Position numbers and translations under genes: made by a program. DNA of 64,000 nt from JBFXCS01 sp050181915 (GTDB lineage: Bacteria > Actinomycetota > Thermoleophilia > Miltoncostaeales > Miltoncostaeaceae), in contig JBFXCS010000004.1 of NCBI GenBank assembly GCA_050181915.1, forward strand, positions 248,001 through 312,000, written 5' to 3'. This document shows positions 15,742 through 23,845 of this stretch, piece after piece. Below the pieces are notes generated by a model. That model saw only the letters and a program-made list of their open reading frames with translations. It was not told the DNA's origin and did no database searches. Within the stretch, counting starts at the first letter, position 1; each line of letters begins with the position of its first letter.

Positions 15742-17156
15742 GCGGGGGGCACCACGGCTTGACGCCCGGCCCGGGGCCCACACGTAGCCGCGAGGCCGGG
15801 CGCACGTGGCGCGCGCGTTCCCGGTTGGCCGGCGACGGCCCCCACACGCCGGCGCCCGGCCACTGCGACCACAGGGCGCCCGGGCCGAAGGCAGGAGGGC
15901 GCCCCGGACCTCGCGCACGCCCCGTCGCCGGCGGCCAGGCGCCCGGCAGGGCGCCTCTTGGTAACCCGGCGAACAATGCGTACGCCCCTGCAAACGAGGG
16001 GGTCGGTGGAGAGCCCCGGCGGGTGGCGCGTCTGCAGTTGCGGGCGCATCTGTGGCGCCACGTCCGGCCGGATGAGCACCGGGTCGCCAAGTGCGGCCGC
16101 GTGCCCCTCACCGGCGGCCCCGTCGTCGCTCTGGCCGGGGACGGATCGGCGCACTACCGCGGCCTGCAGACCTGCGGGTCGGTGACGGCGTGTCCGGTGT
16201 GCGCCGCGAAGATCCGCCAGCGCCGCGCCGAGGAGATCGACACCGCCCTCGGGCGGCATCTGGCGGGGGGTGGTGGGGCCGTGTTCCTGACCCTCACCCT
16301 CCCCCACGACGCGGGGATGGCCCTGGAGGCCGTGTGGGGCGCCGTCGCGGGCGCGTGGCGGGCTCTGGTCGCCGGCCGGCACCGCCAAGTCCTGCGGGAC
16401 CGGTTCGGCCTGGTGGGGTACGTCCGGGCGACGGAGGTCACCCACGGCCGCGCCGGGTGGCACCCGCACCTGCACGTCCTGCTCTTGACCGCGCGGCCGC
16501 TCGACCTGGATGAGCTGCGGCTGCTGCACGTGTTCGTGCGGACCCGGTGGATTCGGCACGTCACCGGGGCGGGGTTCCGGGCACCGGACATCTTCAAGGG
16601 CATCCGCCTCGTGCCGGTGTACACCCGGGACGGGATGGGCGCCTACCTCTCGAAGGTAGGTGACGACGACACCGCCGGCACCCCCGGCCTGGAGCTGGCC
16701 CGCACCGACCTCAAGGCGGGCCGCGCTGGGGGGTCGCGGTCACCGTTCCGGATCCTCGCCGACCATGAGCGCACCGGCGCCGCCGCGGACTGGCGGCTCT
16801 GGTCGGAGTGGCTGATCGTGAGCAAGGGTCGGCGGACGCTGGAATGGAGCCGCGGCCTCCGCGCCCGGCTGCTCGCCGACGAGCCGGAGCGGACCGACGA
16901 GGAGATCGCCGCCGAGCACGAGCCCGCGGCACCGGTCGCCGTGATCGCGCCGACGGTGTGGCGGCTGCTCGTGCACCGGCGCCTCGCGGTCGCGGCGCTC
17001 CAAGCGGTCGAGGCCCGGGGCCTCGGTGGCCTGCTGGTGCTGCTGAGCTCCGCCGGCCTGCAGGTCGACGCCGTCGCCGGCGACACGGGGCCACCGACCG
17101 TCCGCTCACGCCGTCGAGGGGATGACGGAGGCCCTGGCGATCTCCGGGAGGGGTGA
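15738..17156 (+). CDS. HUH rolling-circle replication initiator (RepSA-like)
   Basis: 472 aa from GTG 15738. A low-complexity Pro/Gly-rich N-terminus (1-95) precedes the catalytic part. A zinc-finger-like pair CGSVTACPVCAAKIRQRR (about 150-167), the LTLTLPHD motif and the HUH motif HPHLHVLLL (about 242-250) identify the family. A Tyr in VPVYTRDGMGAYLSKV is a candidate nicking residue. It would nick the element's origin and start rolling-circle replication after excision. It is the last gene of the rightward operon. Confidence 0.87.
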   Translation: MSGGHHGLTPGPGPTRSREAGRTWRARSRLAGDGPHTPAPGHCDHRAPGPKAGGRPGPRARPVAGGQAPGRAPLGNPANNAYAPANEGVGGEPRRVARLQLRAHLWRHVRPDEHRVAKCGRVPLTGGPVVALAGDGSAHYRGLQTCGSVTACPVCAAKIRQRRAEEIDTALGRHLAGGGGAVFLTLTLPHDAGMALEAVWGAVAGAWRALVAGRHRQVLRDRFGLVGYVRATEVTHGRAGWHPHLHVLLLTARPLDLDELRLLHVFVRTRWIRHVTGAGFRAPDIFKGIRLVPVYTRDGMGAYLSKVGDDDTAGTPGLELARTDLKAGRAGGSRSPFRILADHERTGAAADWRLWSEWLIVSKGRRTLEWSRGLRARLLADEPERTDEEIAAEHEPAAPVAVIAPTVWRLLVHRRLAVAALQAVEARGLGGLLVLLSSAGLQVDAVAGDTGPPTVRSRRRGDDGGPGDLREG

Positions 17157-17215
17157 TCGCCAGGGCCGTACCGTCGTGCCGACGCCCCGAATGCGTGGCA
17201 GTTCCATCGTGGCAG

Positions 17216-17241
17216 CCGCGCGGGCTTTATTCGCCGCGCGG
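17216..17241. terminator. Candidate hairpin between convergent operons
   Basis: Two copies of CCGCGCGG (17216-17223, 17234-17241) can pair around a 10-nt loop containing TTTATT. It lies where the replication operon and the structural operon meet and overlaps the stop of the 17227 gene. There is no U-tract, so this is weak evidence. Confidence 0.35.
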
Positions 17242-17541
17242 GTCGCCGCCGACGGTGGGCGTGCCATGGATCATGGGGCGTCGGCGGCGTGATCGGAGCG
17301 CGGCGATGTTGTCCATCCGGGTGATCGTCGTGAGGGGCTGCGGCACCGCCCCGACTGTGGGGATGGCTTCCGGCTCGGGAACAGTGTCCTGCACCAGCGG
17401 GTCGGGGTGGGTGGTCGTGTAGAGGATCGCGTCGATGAGCTGGGCGCGGCGGCGCCAGTCGATGTTCTCTTCTACTCCGAGGCTGGCGGCGATATCCCGT
17501 AGCTCCGGGAGCTTCATCAGCTCGAGCTCATCGCGGGTCAT
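17227..17541 (-). CDS. Small protein with Rho_N/HeH-like domain, after the capsid gene
   Basis: 104 aa. Residues 3-42 (LMKLPELRDIAASLGV ... RRRAQLIDAIL) match the helix-extended-helix type found in Rho N-termini and in small phage proteins encoded next to capsid genes. The rest is Pro/Thr-rich. The ATG overlaps the capsid stop by one base. A head-completion or nucleic-acid-binding role is plausible but not shown. Confidence 0.65.
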   Translation of the reverse strand: MTRDELELMKLPELRDIAASLGVEENIDWRRRAQLIDAILYTTTHPDPLVQDTVPEPEAIPTVGAVPQPLTTITRMDNIAALRSRRRRPMIHGTPTVGGDPRGE

Positions 17542-18551
17542 CAGTCCCCCGAGCCGCTGCCGGAGCCGCTGCCGCTGGTGTCGTCTCCGGGGGTGATCGA
17601 GGTGAGGTGCACGACGCCGGCCTCACGGATCGCGGCGATGTCGGCGCGCATCACGACCCGCAGCCCGGTCTGGTCCTGGTCGGCGTAACGCTGATCGAGG
17701 ACCTTGACCTCGGCGCCGGTGTCGATCGCGACCTTGATCTTCGACCGGTCGATCAGCAGAGCGTCGGTCTGGGGGATGTTCGTGGTGGTGAGGATCGGGC
17801 AGCCGAGGAGCATGTACGCCCCGGCGATCTGCGCGTCGGGATGCACGATCGGTCGGCCGACGTTGTCCTTCAGCTTCCGCAGCTGCACAAGCGTCCACGG
17901 GTTCATGAACCACGTCGACGGCCGGCAGTTCGCAGCGAGCAGCAGCCCGACCGCGTCGTGCGCGGCGTCCAGCGTCAGGGGCCCACCGACGGTGAGGGTC
18001 TGCCGGCCGGTGATGTGCATCAAGCCGGTGACGGTGTTCGAGGCGCCGTTGTTCGCGAGCATCGCGTGGTCGAGGGTCACCGCGAGCTGCTCGACGAGGA
18101 GACCTCCGATGGTGCTCCGGCTCGGCGACGGCGTCACGTTCGGGTCGGCGGACTCTCCGCGCACGATCATGGGGCGCACCAGGCTGCTTTCCGTCGGCTC
18201 GAAGACGTTGGTCATCACCTCCGGCACCGCCGACCGCTTCAGGAACTCGTTGCTGACTCGGACGATGACCTTCACCGACTTCAGCTCCGACGGCAGCAGC
18301 ACAACATGGTCGATCTCGGTTGTCGCTTCCGTCACGCTCGCGTTCTCACTGGCCCAGTAGCTGCCGTCAGGGGCGAGGTCACCGACGCGGGGGATGCGGA
18401 TCGGCACCCCCGGATCGGCGAGGTACACGCCGATGCCGGACTCCAGGGTGACGGTGCTGGCCATGAGCGGAGCGACGAGCTCCGCGATGACCGTCTCGCG
18501 CTCAAGCGACGCGCCGTGCAGGGGATCGGTGATCCCGATGGCGGTGGCCAT
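17541..18551 (-). CDS. HK97-fold phage major capsid protein
   Basis: 336 aa. The pattern is that of HK97-type capsids without a long N-terminal arm: an N-arm/E-loop region (IPRVGDLAPDGSYWASEN, TEIDHVVLLPSELKSVKVIVRVSNEFL), the spine-helix region with LLVEQLAVTLDHAMLANNG, a P-domain and A-domain (AHDAVGLLLAANCRPSTWFMN), and the C-terminal strand QTGLRVVMRADIAAI. AAGGAG lies 8 nt before the ATG. Distinct from encapsulins because scaffold-like and tape measure genes share the operon. Confidence 0.85.
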   Translation of the reverse strand: MATAIGITDPLHGASLERETVIAELVAPLMASTVTLESGIGVYLADPGVPIRIPRVGDLAPDGSYWASENASVTEATTEIDHVVLLPSELKSVKVIVRVSNEFLKRSAVPEVMTNVFEPTESSLVRPMIVRGESADPNVTPSPSRSTIGGLLVEQLAVTLDHAMLANNGASNTVTGLMHITGRQTLTVGGPLTLDAAHDAVGLLLAANCRPSTWFMNPWTLVQLRKLKDNVGRPIVHPDAQIAGAYMLLGCPILTTTNIPQTDALLIDRSKIKVAIDTGAEVKVLDQRYADQDQTGLRVVMRADIAAIREAGVVHLTSITPGDDTSGSGSGSGSGD

Positions 18552-18673
18552 AGGGGTGGCTCCTTCTGTCTCAGGTGCTTGTGGTCGACGTGGCTGCCGC
18601 CAGGGCCAACCACGGATCGCGCACCAGGCGCGGAAGGTGCGACGCCGCCGCCAGGGCCACCGCCACTACCAGG

Positions 18674-19156
18674 TCAGATGCTCTCACGCCGCAGCTGCTT
18701 AAGCGCCGCGAGGCCACTCGACAGATACGACCCATCGGCGAGGCCGTCGTCGGGACCGTTCGGCCCCGGCGGGATGTGCTGGCTGCATGCCGCGCGGGCC
18801 CTCTCCGCCCCGACCTTCCTCGCGAGCTCCTGCTCGAAAGTTCCCTTCAGGTAGCTGTGCCTGAAGGTGATGCGCTTCACCAGGCTCTCGGTCTTCTCGG
18901 GGTCGATCGTGCCGCCGTCATCGGCGCGGAAGTCGTCCAGGTCCGCGTAGTGCCAGATCGCTCCGGGGTCGGCCATGAAGGGAGCAACGAGCGCCTCGAC
19001 GAGGCCGCGCTGAGCCTGGTCACGCTGCGCAGTCAGCAAGGTGACCTGGTGCTGCTCGTCGCGCAGCCGCGCCCGGTACGTCGCGGCCTCCCGCCGTGTC
19101 CGCGTGAGCTCACTGTCCTCCCCGGCGGGCGGGGTCTCCTCGGTTGGGTCGGTCAT
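18674..19156 (-). CDS. Phage scaffold-like protein
   Basis: 160 aa. An acidic disordered N-terminus leads to a long coiled-coil (RREAATYRARLRDEQHQVTLLTAQRD, about 27-55). A helical region and a Pro/Gly-rich tail follow. Size, acidic coiled-coil character and its place just before the capsid gene fit head-scaffold proteins. The ATG overlaps the previous stop (ATGA). About 120 nt without a gene separate it from the capsid start. Confidence 0.65.
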   Translation of the reverse strand: MTDPTEETPPAGEDSELTRTRREAATYRARLRDEQHQVTLLTAQRDQAQRGLVEALVAPFMADPGAIWHYADLDDFRADDGGTIDPEKTESLVKRITFRHSYLKGTFEQELARKVGAERARAACSQHIPPGPNGPDDGLADGSYLSSGLAALKQLRRESI

Positions 19157-19554
19157 GAGACCCGCGTGCGCATGACAGCGCGGAAGTCCCGATCGATCGC
19201 GAGCCTCTCGCCCGCCGCGCAACCGCGGCTCAGCACCCGCGGCTCTCGCAGCGTCGCGCGCAACGCTCCGTCCGAGTCGCGGAACACCTCAGCGACCGCG
19301 GTCACCTCAGCCGCCGCACACAAGGCGGCGATGTCACCCCCGGCGGGGATCATGAGGGTGATGTACTCGCCGGGCTGCAGCAGATCATCGGCGCTGGACA
19401 ACTCAGGCTCTTCGACCGGGGTGATCTCGGTTAGGTGCGCCGTCGTGTTCCCGCGGTCATCGGTGACGACCGCCGCGGCGGTCCGCAGAGTCGGCGCGCC
19501 CTGGGCCTTCGGGAACAGCACGGCATCGAAGGAGCCGCTCGGATGATCCGTCAT
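19153..19554 (-). CDS. Hypothetical structural-module protein (133 aa)
   Basis: Beta-rich soluble protein (TAHLTEITPVEE, LLQPGEYITLMIPAGG). No domain recognised. It lies between tape measure and scaffold genes and is coupled to the scaffold gene. It could be a head-tail or decoration protein; the sequence alone does not decide. Confidence 0.55.
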   Translation of the reverse strand: MTDHPSGSFDAVLFPKAQGAPTLRTAAAVVTDDRGNTTAHLTEITPVEEPELSSADDLLQPGEYITLMIPAGGDIAALCAAAEVTAVAEVFRDSDGALRATLREPRVLSRGCAAGERLAIDRDFRAVMRTRVS

Positions 19555-19586
19555 TTCGCGTGTTCCTCTCTGTCATCTCGAATGGG

Positions 19587-21734
19587 TCATCGGACCGCGA
19601 CCTCGCGGCGCTCCCAGTCCACGATCGCCTTCCAGATGACCCCGACGCCGGGGAGGTTCAGGTTGATCGTCGTCGACGCGGGCCCCTGGGGCGCGGCGGC
19701 CGGCGCCGGCGGGCGGAGCGCTTCGCGGGTCTGGGAGTGCGAGAGGACGCGGGCGCCGCGGCCGACGCCGATGATCTCCGGGCCGAGCTCACCGACGAGG
19801 TGCAGGCCCGAGTACTGGGTGCGGCCGCCCTGGGCGCGCTGCCCGCGCGGGGTGTAGGGGCTGGTGCGCGCCTGGATCGCCTGGAGGCCCTCCGTGGCGG
19901 CGCGGGTGCGGGCGTCTCGGGAGGGGCTGCCGAAGATGCCGCCGACCACGTCTCGGACGGGGCCGGGGATGATGCTGAGGACGGCGGCGGTGATCTGCCC
20001 GGCGGCGGCCTTGATCGCCGCGATGATGCCCTTGACGATCGCGGAGCCGATGGCCTTGGCGTGGTCGGGGGCGCTCTTCGCGAACCGGCCGATGGCGCTG
20101 ACGATCCCGCTGAAGCCGGCTCGTAGTGCCTGCCCGAGGCGCGGCCCGAGGTTCGCGAACGACCCGACGATGTTCACCGCGACCTTCGCGATGCGGCCGG
20201 GGAGGCCTGTCATGAACCCGACCCACCGTCGCACGAAGGTGAGGCCCCGGTCGAGGGCCGGCCCGATCCTCCCGATCGCGCCGAACAGCACCCCGAAGAC
20301 GCGGGAGAGGATCTGCACGGGGACGATCGCGACGCGCGCGGCGAGCTGCACGGCCTTGCCGAAGCCCCCGACGAGGCCGCCGGCGGCGCCGAACGTCTTG
20401 CCGAGCCACCCGACGGCCCGGAGGATGGGGCCGCCGGCGAGGAACCCGATCGCGACGCCGATGCCCTGGATCACGCCGCGGAGTGGCTTGGCGGCTTTAC
20501 CGACCCAGCCGAGGACGGTCGCGACGATCTTGATGATGGGGACGGCGACCTTGAACGCGGCGACGACCCCGGCGATCACGCCGATCGCGACGCCCTTCAG
20601 CAATGGGAGCACGACGTTCTGGAGGAACGGCATCGCGGGCTTGAGGGCGTCGATGACCTGGCCGACGACGCCGGCGGCGCCCTCGGCGATCGCCTTGACC
20701 CGCTGGATCACGCCGGGCCAGTCGACTCCCGCGACGACGCTCATCACGGTCTGGGCGCCGCTGGCGACGGCGGCGAAGACGCGCTTGCCGGCGCCCTCGA
20801 AGTCGACGCCGCTGAGCCGCCCCGACAGGCTCTCCATGAGCCGGCCCCACGCGTCGTAGAACGGGCGGGTGAAGTTCCCGGCGGACTGCGCCCACACGTC
20901 GCCGAGGCCCGCCCCCTGGCCCTCGGTGACCTTGCTCATGTCCTTCGCGGCGCCGCGGAACTTCTTGCGGATCGCGCCGAGGATCGCGTCGATCGCGGGC
21001 CCGCTCTTGATGGCGCCCTGCTCGAGCGCCGTCTGGAACTCATCGCCGGTCATCCCGAGCTCGCGGGCGACGACGCCGCGGCCGACGGCGACGCTCTCGG
21101 CGAGCTGGTTGAGCTCCTCGGCGCTGAGCTTGCCCTTGCTCTGGATCTGCCCGATCGCGAGGGCCGCGCGGCCCATCGACTGCTCGATGTCCTGGCCGCT
21201 GCCGGCGGCGGCGTCGCCGAGCGCCTGCGTGACCTGGAACGCCCTCCGCGTCGAGAGGTCGTAGGCCATGAGCGTCTGCACGGCCCGGCCGGTGCTCGTG
21301 ACGTCCAGGAGCGGCGCGTCCTTCGCGATCTTCTGGACGCGGCGGATGATCTTCTCCGCCTGCTGCGCGCTGCCGGTCATCGCCTTGAACGCGACGCGCT
21401 GGCGGTCCTGGGTCTTGTTGAACGAGAAGCCGGTGAGGCCCAGGGCGCTCGCGGCGGCCGCGCCGGCGAGGGTGACGGCGCTGATCGCGCGGCGGGCGGT
21501 GGACTCGACCGATCCGAGGCCCTCGGCGAGCCCGGATGCCCCGGTGCGCGCGAGGTTCATGCCGCGGCTGGCGAGGCCGCCGCTGCGGCCGACGTCCCGG
21601 AGGCCGCGGTTGCCGCGGTCGGCGCCCTTGCCGACGCCGCTGAGGGCGCGCTCGGCGGCCTTGGCGTCTCGGGCCATGAGGGCCGCGCCGACGAGACGCA
21701 GTCTGACTAGGACCTGTGACTCGCTCGGGGCCAT
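19587..21734 (-). CDS. Phage tail tape measure protein
   Basis: 715 aa. The N-terminal tape-measure domain covers about 90-300 (FNKTQDRQRVAFKAMTGSAQ, LLDVTSTGRAVQTLMAYDL). Many Gly/Ala/Val hydrophobic segments follow (about 350-600), as in tape measures that must insert into the cell envelope. Near the C-terminus is the family motif LVGELGPEIIGVGRGARVLS. If functional, 715 residues predict a tail of roughly 100 nm by the usual 1.5 A per residue rule. It is the first gene of the leftward structural operon, before the capsid gene, which is the reverse of normal phage order. Confidence 0.9.
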   Translation of the reverse strand: MAPSESQVLVRLRLVGAALMARDAKAAERALSGVGKGADRGNRGLRDVGRSGGLASRGMNLARTGASGLAEGLGSVESTARRAISAVTLAGAAAASALGLTGFSFNKTQDRQRVAFKAMTGSAQQAEKIIRRVQKIAKDAPLLDVTSTGRAVQTLMAYDLSTRRAFQVTQALGDAAAGSGQDIEQSMGRAALAIGQIQSKGKLSAEELNQLAESVAVGRGVVARELGMTGDEFQTALEQGAIKSGPAIDAILGAIRKKFRGAAKDMSKVTEGQGAGLGDVWAQSAGNFTRPFYDAWGRLMESLSGRLSGVDFEGAGKRVFAAVASGAQTVMSVVAGVDWPGVIQRVKAIAEGAAGVVGQVIDALKPAMPFLQNVVLPLLKGVAIGVIAGVVAAFKVAVPIIKIVATVLGWVGKAAKPLRGVIQGIGVAIGFLAGGPILRAVGWLGKTFGAAGGLVGGFGKAVQLAARVAIVPVQILSRVFGVLFGAIGRIGPALDRGLTFVRRWVGFMTGLPGRIAKVAVNIVGSFANLGPRLGQALRAGFSGIVSAIGRFAKSAPDHAKAIGSAIVKGIIAAIKAAAGQITAAVLSIIPGPVRDVVGGIFGSPSRDARTRAATEGLQAIQARTSPYTPRGQRAQGGRTQYSGLHLVGELGPEIIGVGRGARVLSHSQTREALRPPAPAAAPQGPASTTINLNLPGVGVIWKAIVDWERREVAVR

Positions 21735-21790
21735 GCCACCAAGATGCCAAACGCTTAGCTCTTAATCGGCTCCCGTCGGCTCCTCCTGCC

Positions 21791-21822
21791 GAAAAACGAG
21801 AACGTGCCGCCGGCCGTTTTTC
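21791..21822. promoter_or_regulatory. Inverted repeat upstream of structural operon
   Basis: GAAAAACG (21791-21798) and CGTTTTTC (21815-21822) are perfect complements around a 16-nt loop. It lies about 60 bp upstream of the tape measure start. Either an operator for the leftward operon or a bidirectional terminator (it has an A-tract and a T-tract). The remaining sequence from 21735 to 22064 holds no convincing gene. Confidence 0.45.
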
Positions 21823-22064
21823 TCGCCGTGAGCCCCCCGTCGCACCCACCCCCGGCGCGCCTCCGGGACTTTCCACCCACCCCCCTGGTCACGATGCCGA
21901 CGCCCTGGCGAGGGTGGGCGCGAGCGCATCTTCGGGTGATCTCCCTGTCTGGCTCCCTGTCAGTCCGGGCGGTAGAGCAGTGTCGCGAGATGCACTCGGA
22001 TGTCTTCGCGGCCTACTCGGCTCGTGAGGTGCGGCGCCCCGAGATCCGCATAGCCATCGATGTT

Positions 22065-22107
22065 CTAGTGGTCTTCATCCTTCGGCCCGTCGCTAGTCTG
22101 AGAGTGA
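22065..22107 (-). other. Displaced 3' end of the integrase gene (attP half)
   Basis: When the element is circular, the minus-strand int frame leaves the att core and continues here. It encodes 14 residues starting NHSQTSD and stops at a TAG (22067-22065). In the integrated state this segment is separated from int by 13 kb. Derived by joining 22107 to the core in the observed frame. Confidence 0.75.
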
Positions 22108-22149
22108 TTCCTAAACCTGGTGTCGCAGGTTCGATCCCTGCCGGGGGCA
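22108..22149. repeat. attR core (42-bp direct repeat)
   Basis: Exact copy of 9151-9192, the 3' part of tRNA-Arg without its 5' half, so not a functional tRNA. Marks the right end of the 13-kb element. Confidence 0.93.
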
Positions 22150-22269
22150 CTGATAACCGCCGTTCATCTCCCCTGAGATCGTCCACAGCGGCTTGGGGGA
22201 CGCGCAGCGCGACCTCAGCCGGAGTTCGGCTCGTATGGCTGCCTCGACCGCCGCTGAGGCCCCGTCGGA

Positions 22270-23469
22270 TTAGGAATCGTCGGGGCCGCTGACGCCTTCG
22301 TTGAGGATGGCGAGGTACTCGCTGTAGGTATACAGCCTTGAGCGGTCGCGGCCGGTTACCTCGCGCAGTATCCCGATTCGTTCGAGCTCAGAAACCGCGC
22401 GGTAGACCGTTGGCTCGGTCATTTCTCCTCTGAGGGCCCGGACAGCTGATCGAGGCGTGAGTACGACGTGCCTGACGGCGTGGTCGTAGACCTTCATGAC
22501 GTTGCCTGCAGCGCGACCCAGTTCTTGCACGGCGTGGCGGTCGCGGTCGAGCATTCGGACGATCCGCTGCGTCGTCTCGGTGGTCTGCTCGGCGACGCGC
22601 ACCACGCCCTCCAGGAAGAACTCGACCCAGCCCTCCCACTCGCCGTTGGTTCGGATCCGCTGGAGGTGGTCGTAGTACTGGTCTCGGTTCTCCTTGAGAA
22701 ACAGGCTGAGGTAGAGGATGGGACGTGCAAGTACTTTCTGCTCACACAAGAGGAGCGTGATCAGCAGGCGTCCAACGCGTCCGTTCCCGTCGAGGAATGG
22801 ATGAATCGTCTCGAACTGGGCGTGGGCCAGCGCCGCTTTGACCAGGATGGGTGTCGGCTGGGGATCGTCGTGGAGGAATTTCTCGAGGGCGCCCATCGCG
22901 CCCAAGACCTCGTGAGGGGGCGGGGGGACGAACCGCGCGTTGCCGGGACGAGTGCCGCCGATCCAGTTCTGCGAACGGCGGAACTCCCCGGGGTCTTTGT
23001 CGGAACCACGGCCGCTCTGGAGGAGCCGCGCGTGGACTTCCTTGATGATCCGCAGGGATAGCGGCAGCTTGTCGAGAAGAGCCAACCCCAGATTCAGCGC
23101 AGCAAGGTAGTTGGAGGACTCCTCCACATCGCCTGGAACACCGACCGCCTGGTCTTGCTCGTAGATCAGGAGGTCCGAGAGGGAGGATTGTGTGCCCTCG
23201 ATCTGCGACGAAAGCACGGCCTCTTTCCGCACAAAGGTGTAGATCAGGAGATCGGGATCGGGGAGCAGCAAGGTAACCCCGTCCAACCGCCCGAGAGCCT
23301 GGTTTGCGCGGTCAAGGAGTCCCTGCATGGTGGCATCGACCGCGAGCGGGGGATTGGGAGGGAGCGGTGCCGGATGGAACGCGTGGAAACCGTCCGTCCC
23401 TGCCTGCGCTTGGATGAACTGGCCGGATCGCGGATTCGACGGGAATGTCCGACTGTCGGACCCTGGCAT
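22270..23469 (-). CDS. Fic-family AMP-transferase-like protein
   Basis: 399 aa. Layout: Fic_N region with the inhibitory helix motif SSQIEG (87-92), catalytic FIC core with HPFLDGNGRVGR (223-234), and a C-terminal winged helix (about 335-395, LTPRSAVRALRGEMTEPTVYRAV). With the inhibitory motif before the core it is a class II Fic protein, expected to be self-inhibited and to transfer AMP from ATP to a protein hydroxyl. No separate antitoxin is seen. GGAGG precedes the ATG at 23469. A lower-GC promoter with -10 TAAAAT (23518-23513) and -35 TTGGGT (23540-23535) lies upstream. Confidence 0.92.
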   Translation of the reverse strand: MPGSDSRTFPSNPRSGQFIQAQAGTDGFHAFHPAPLPPNPPLAVDATMQGLLDRANQALGRLDGVTLLLPDPDLLIYTFVRKEAVLSSQIEGTQSSLSDLLIYEQDQAVGVPGDVEESSNYLAALNLGLALLDKLPLSLRIIKEVHARLLQSGRGSDKDPGEFRRSQNWIGGTRPGNARFVPPPPHEVLGAMGALEKFLHDDPQPTPILVKAALAHAQFETIHPFLDGNGRVGRLLITLLLCEQKVLARPILYLSLFLKENRDQYYDHLQRIRTNGEWEGWVEFFLEGVVRVAEQTTETTQRIVRMLDRDRHAVQELGRAAGNVMKVYDHAVRHVVLTPRSAVRALRGEMTEPTVYRAVSELERIGILREVTGRDRSRLYTYSEYLAILNEGVSGPDDS

Positions 23470-23512
23470 CTGGGACGACCTCCGCGTGCTGCTGCTTAAG
23501 TGAGCGACTTGG

Positions 23513-23540
23513 ATTTTAAGTAGGCTACCGGATTACCCAA
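23513..23540 (-). promoter_or_regulatory. Promoter of the fic gene
   Basis: On the minus strand TTGGGT (23540-23535) and TAAAAT (23518-23513) are 16 nt apart, with a leader of about 37 nt to the ATG containing GGAGG. One of the few classical AT-rich -10 boxes in the window. Confidence 0.5.
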
Positions 23541-23784
23541 GGTCGTGAGAAAAGAGACTTCCATTGCTCAAGACCCATGGCTAAAGCTTAGGCAGCCGAA
23601 CCCTTAGCCCAAGCGAGCGACAGAAGCTCTGTCTACCGCCCAAACGAAACCCTTCTCCCTTTAGGGACGACCGCAAGGCTTCCAGATTCTCTCCTCGCAT
23701 CTGCGCCATCGCGATGAGGGTGATGAGGCCGGTCGTCCGCCGCCGAGCGCGTCCTGCTCCCCCGGCGGGAGCGGTGGCGTTCAT

Positions 23785-23845
23785 TCATCGCGTTCCGCCG
23801 GCGGCGCCCCGGCCAGCCGGTTTCCGCGAGTCGCTCGACGTCGGT
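23785..23845 (-). pseudogene. Fragment of an excisionase gene
   Basis: The minus strand encodes TDVERLAETGWPGRRRRNA, closely matching the C-terminus of the HTH protein at 12580-12783 (ADVEKLAGDGWPGRRQRRA). The helix-turn-helix part is missing upstream. A remnant of a relative of the 13-kb element. Confidence 0.6.

Larger units (their letters stand above)
9151..22149. mobile_element. Integrated hybrid element: AICE-type replication/transfer genes plus phage capsid and tail genes
   Basis: About 13 kb bounded by the 42-bp att repeats. It carries a tyrosine integrase, two excisionase-like HTH genes, a SCO3933-like protein, an FtsK/TraSA translocase and a HUH replication initiator, the core set of actinomycete integrative conjugative elements. 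It also carries an HK97-like major capsid protein, a scaffold-like protein and a tail tape measure. No terminase, portal, tail tube, lysin or immunity repressor is recognisable. It could be a conjugative element that gained capsid genes, a phage satellite, or a defective prophage that recombined with an AICE. Confidence 0.85.

Noticed and set aside
17541..18551. Encapsulin nanocompartment
   Set aside because: The protein is HK97-like, but scaffold-like and tape measure genes share the operon and no cargo enzyme is adjacent.
22108..22149. Second tRNA-Arg gene
   Set aside because: Only the 3' half is present; no acceptor 5' strand or D-arm, so it is attR.
21804..22292. Plus-strand gene across attR
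   Set aside because: Translation is Pro/Arg/Ser-rich, runs through the att core and has no ribosome site; the region is the attP arm.
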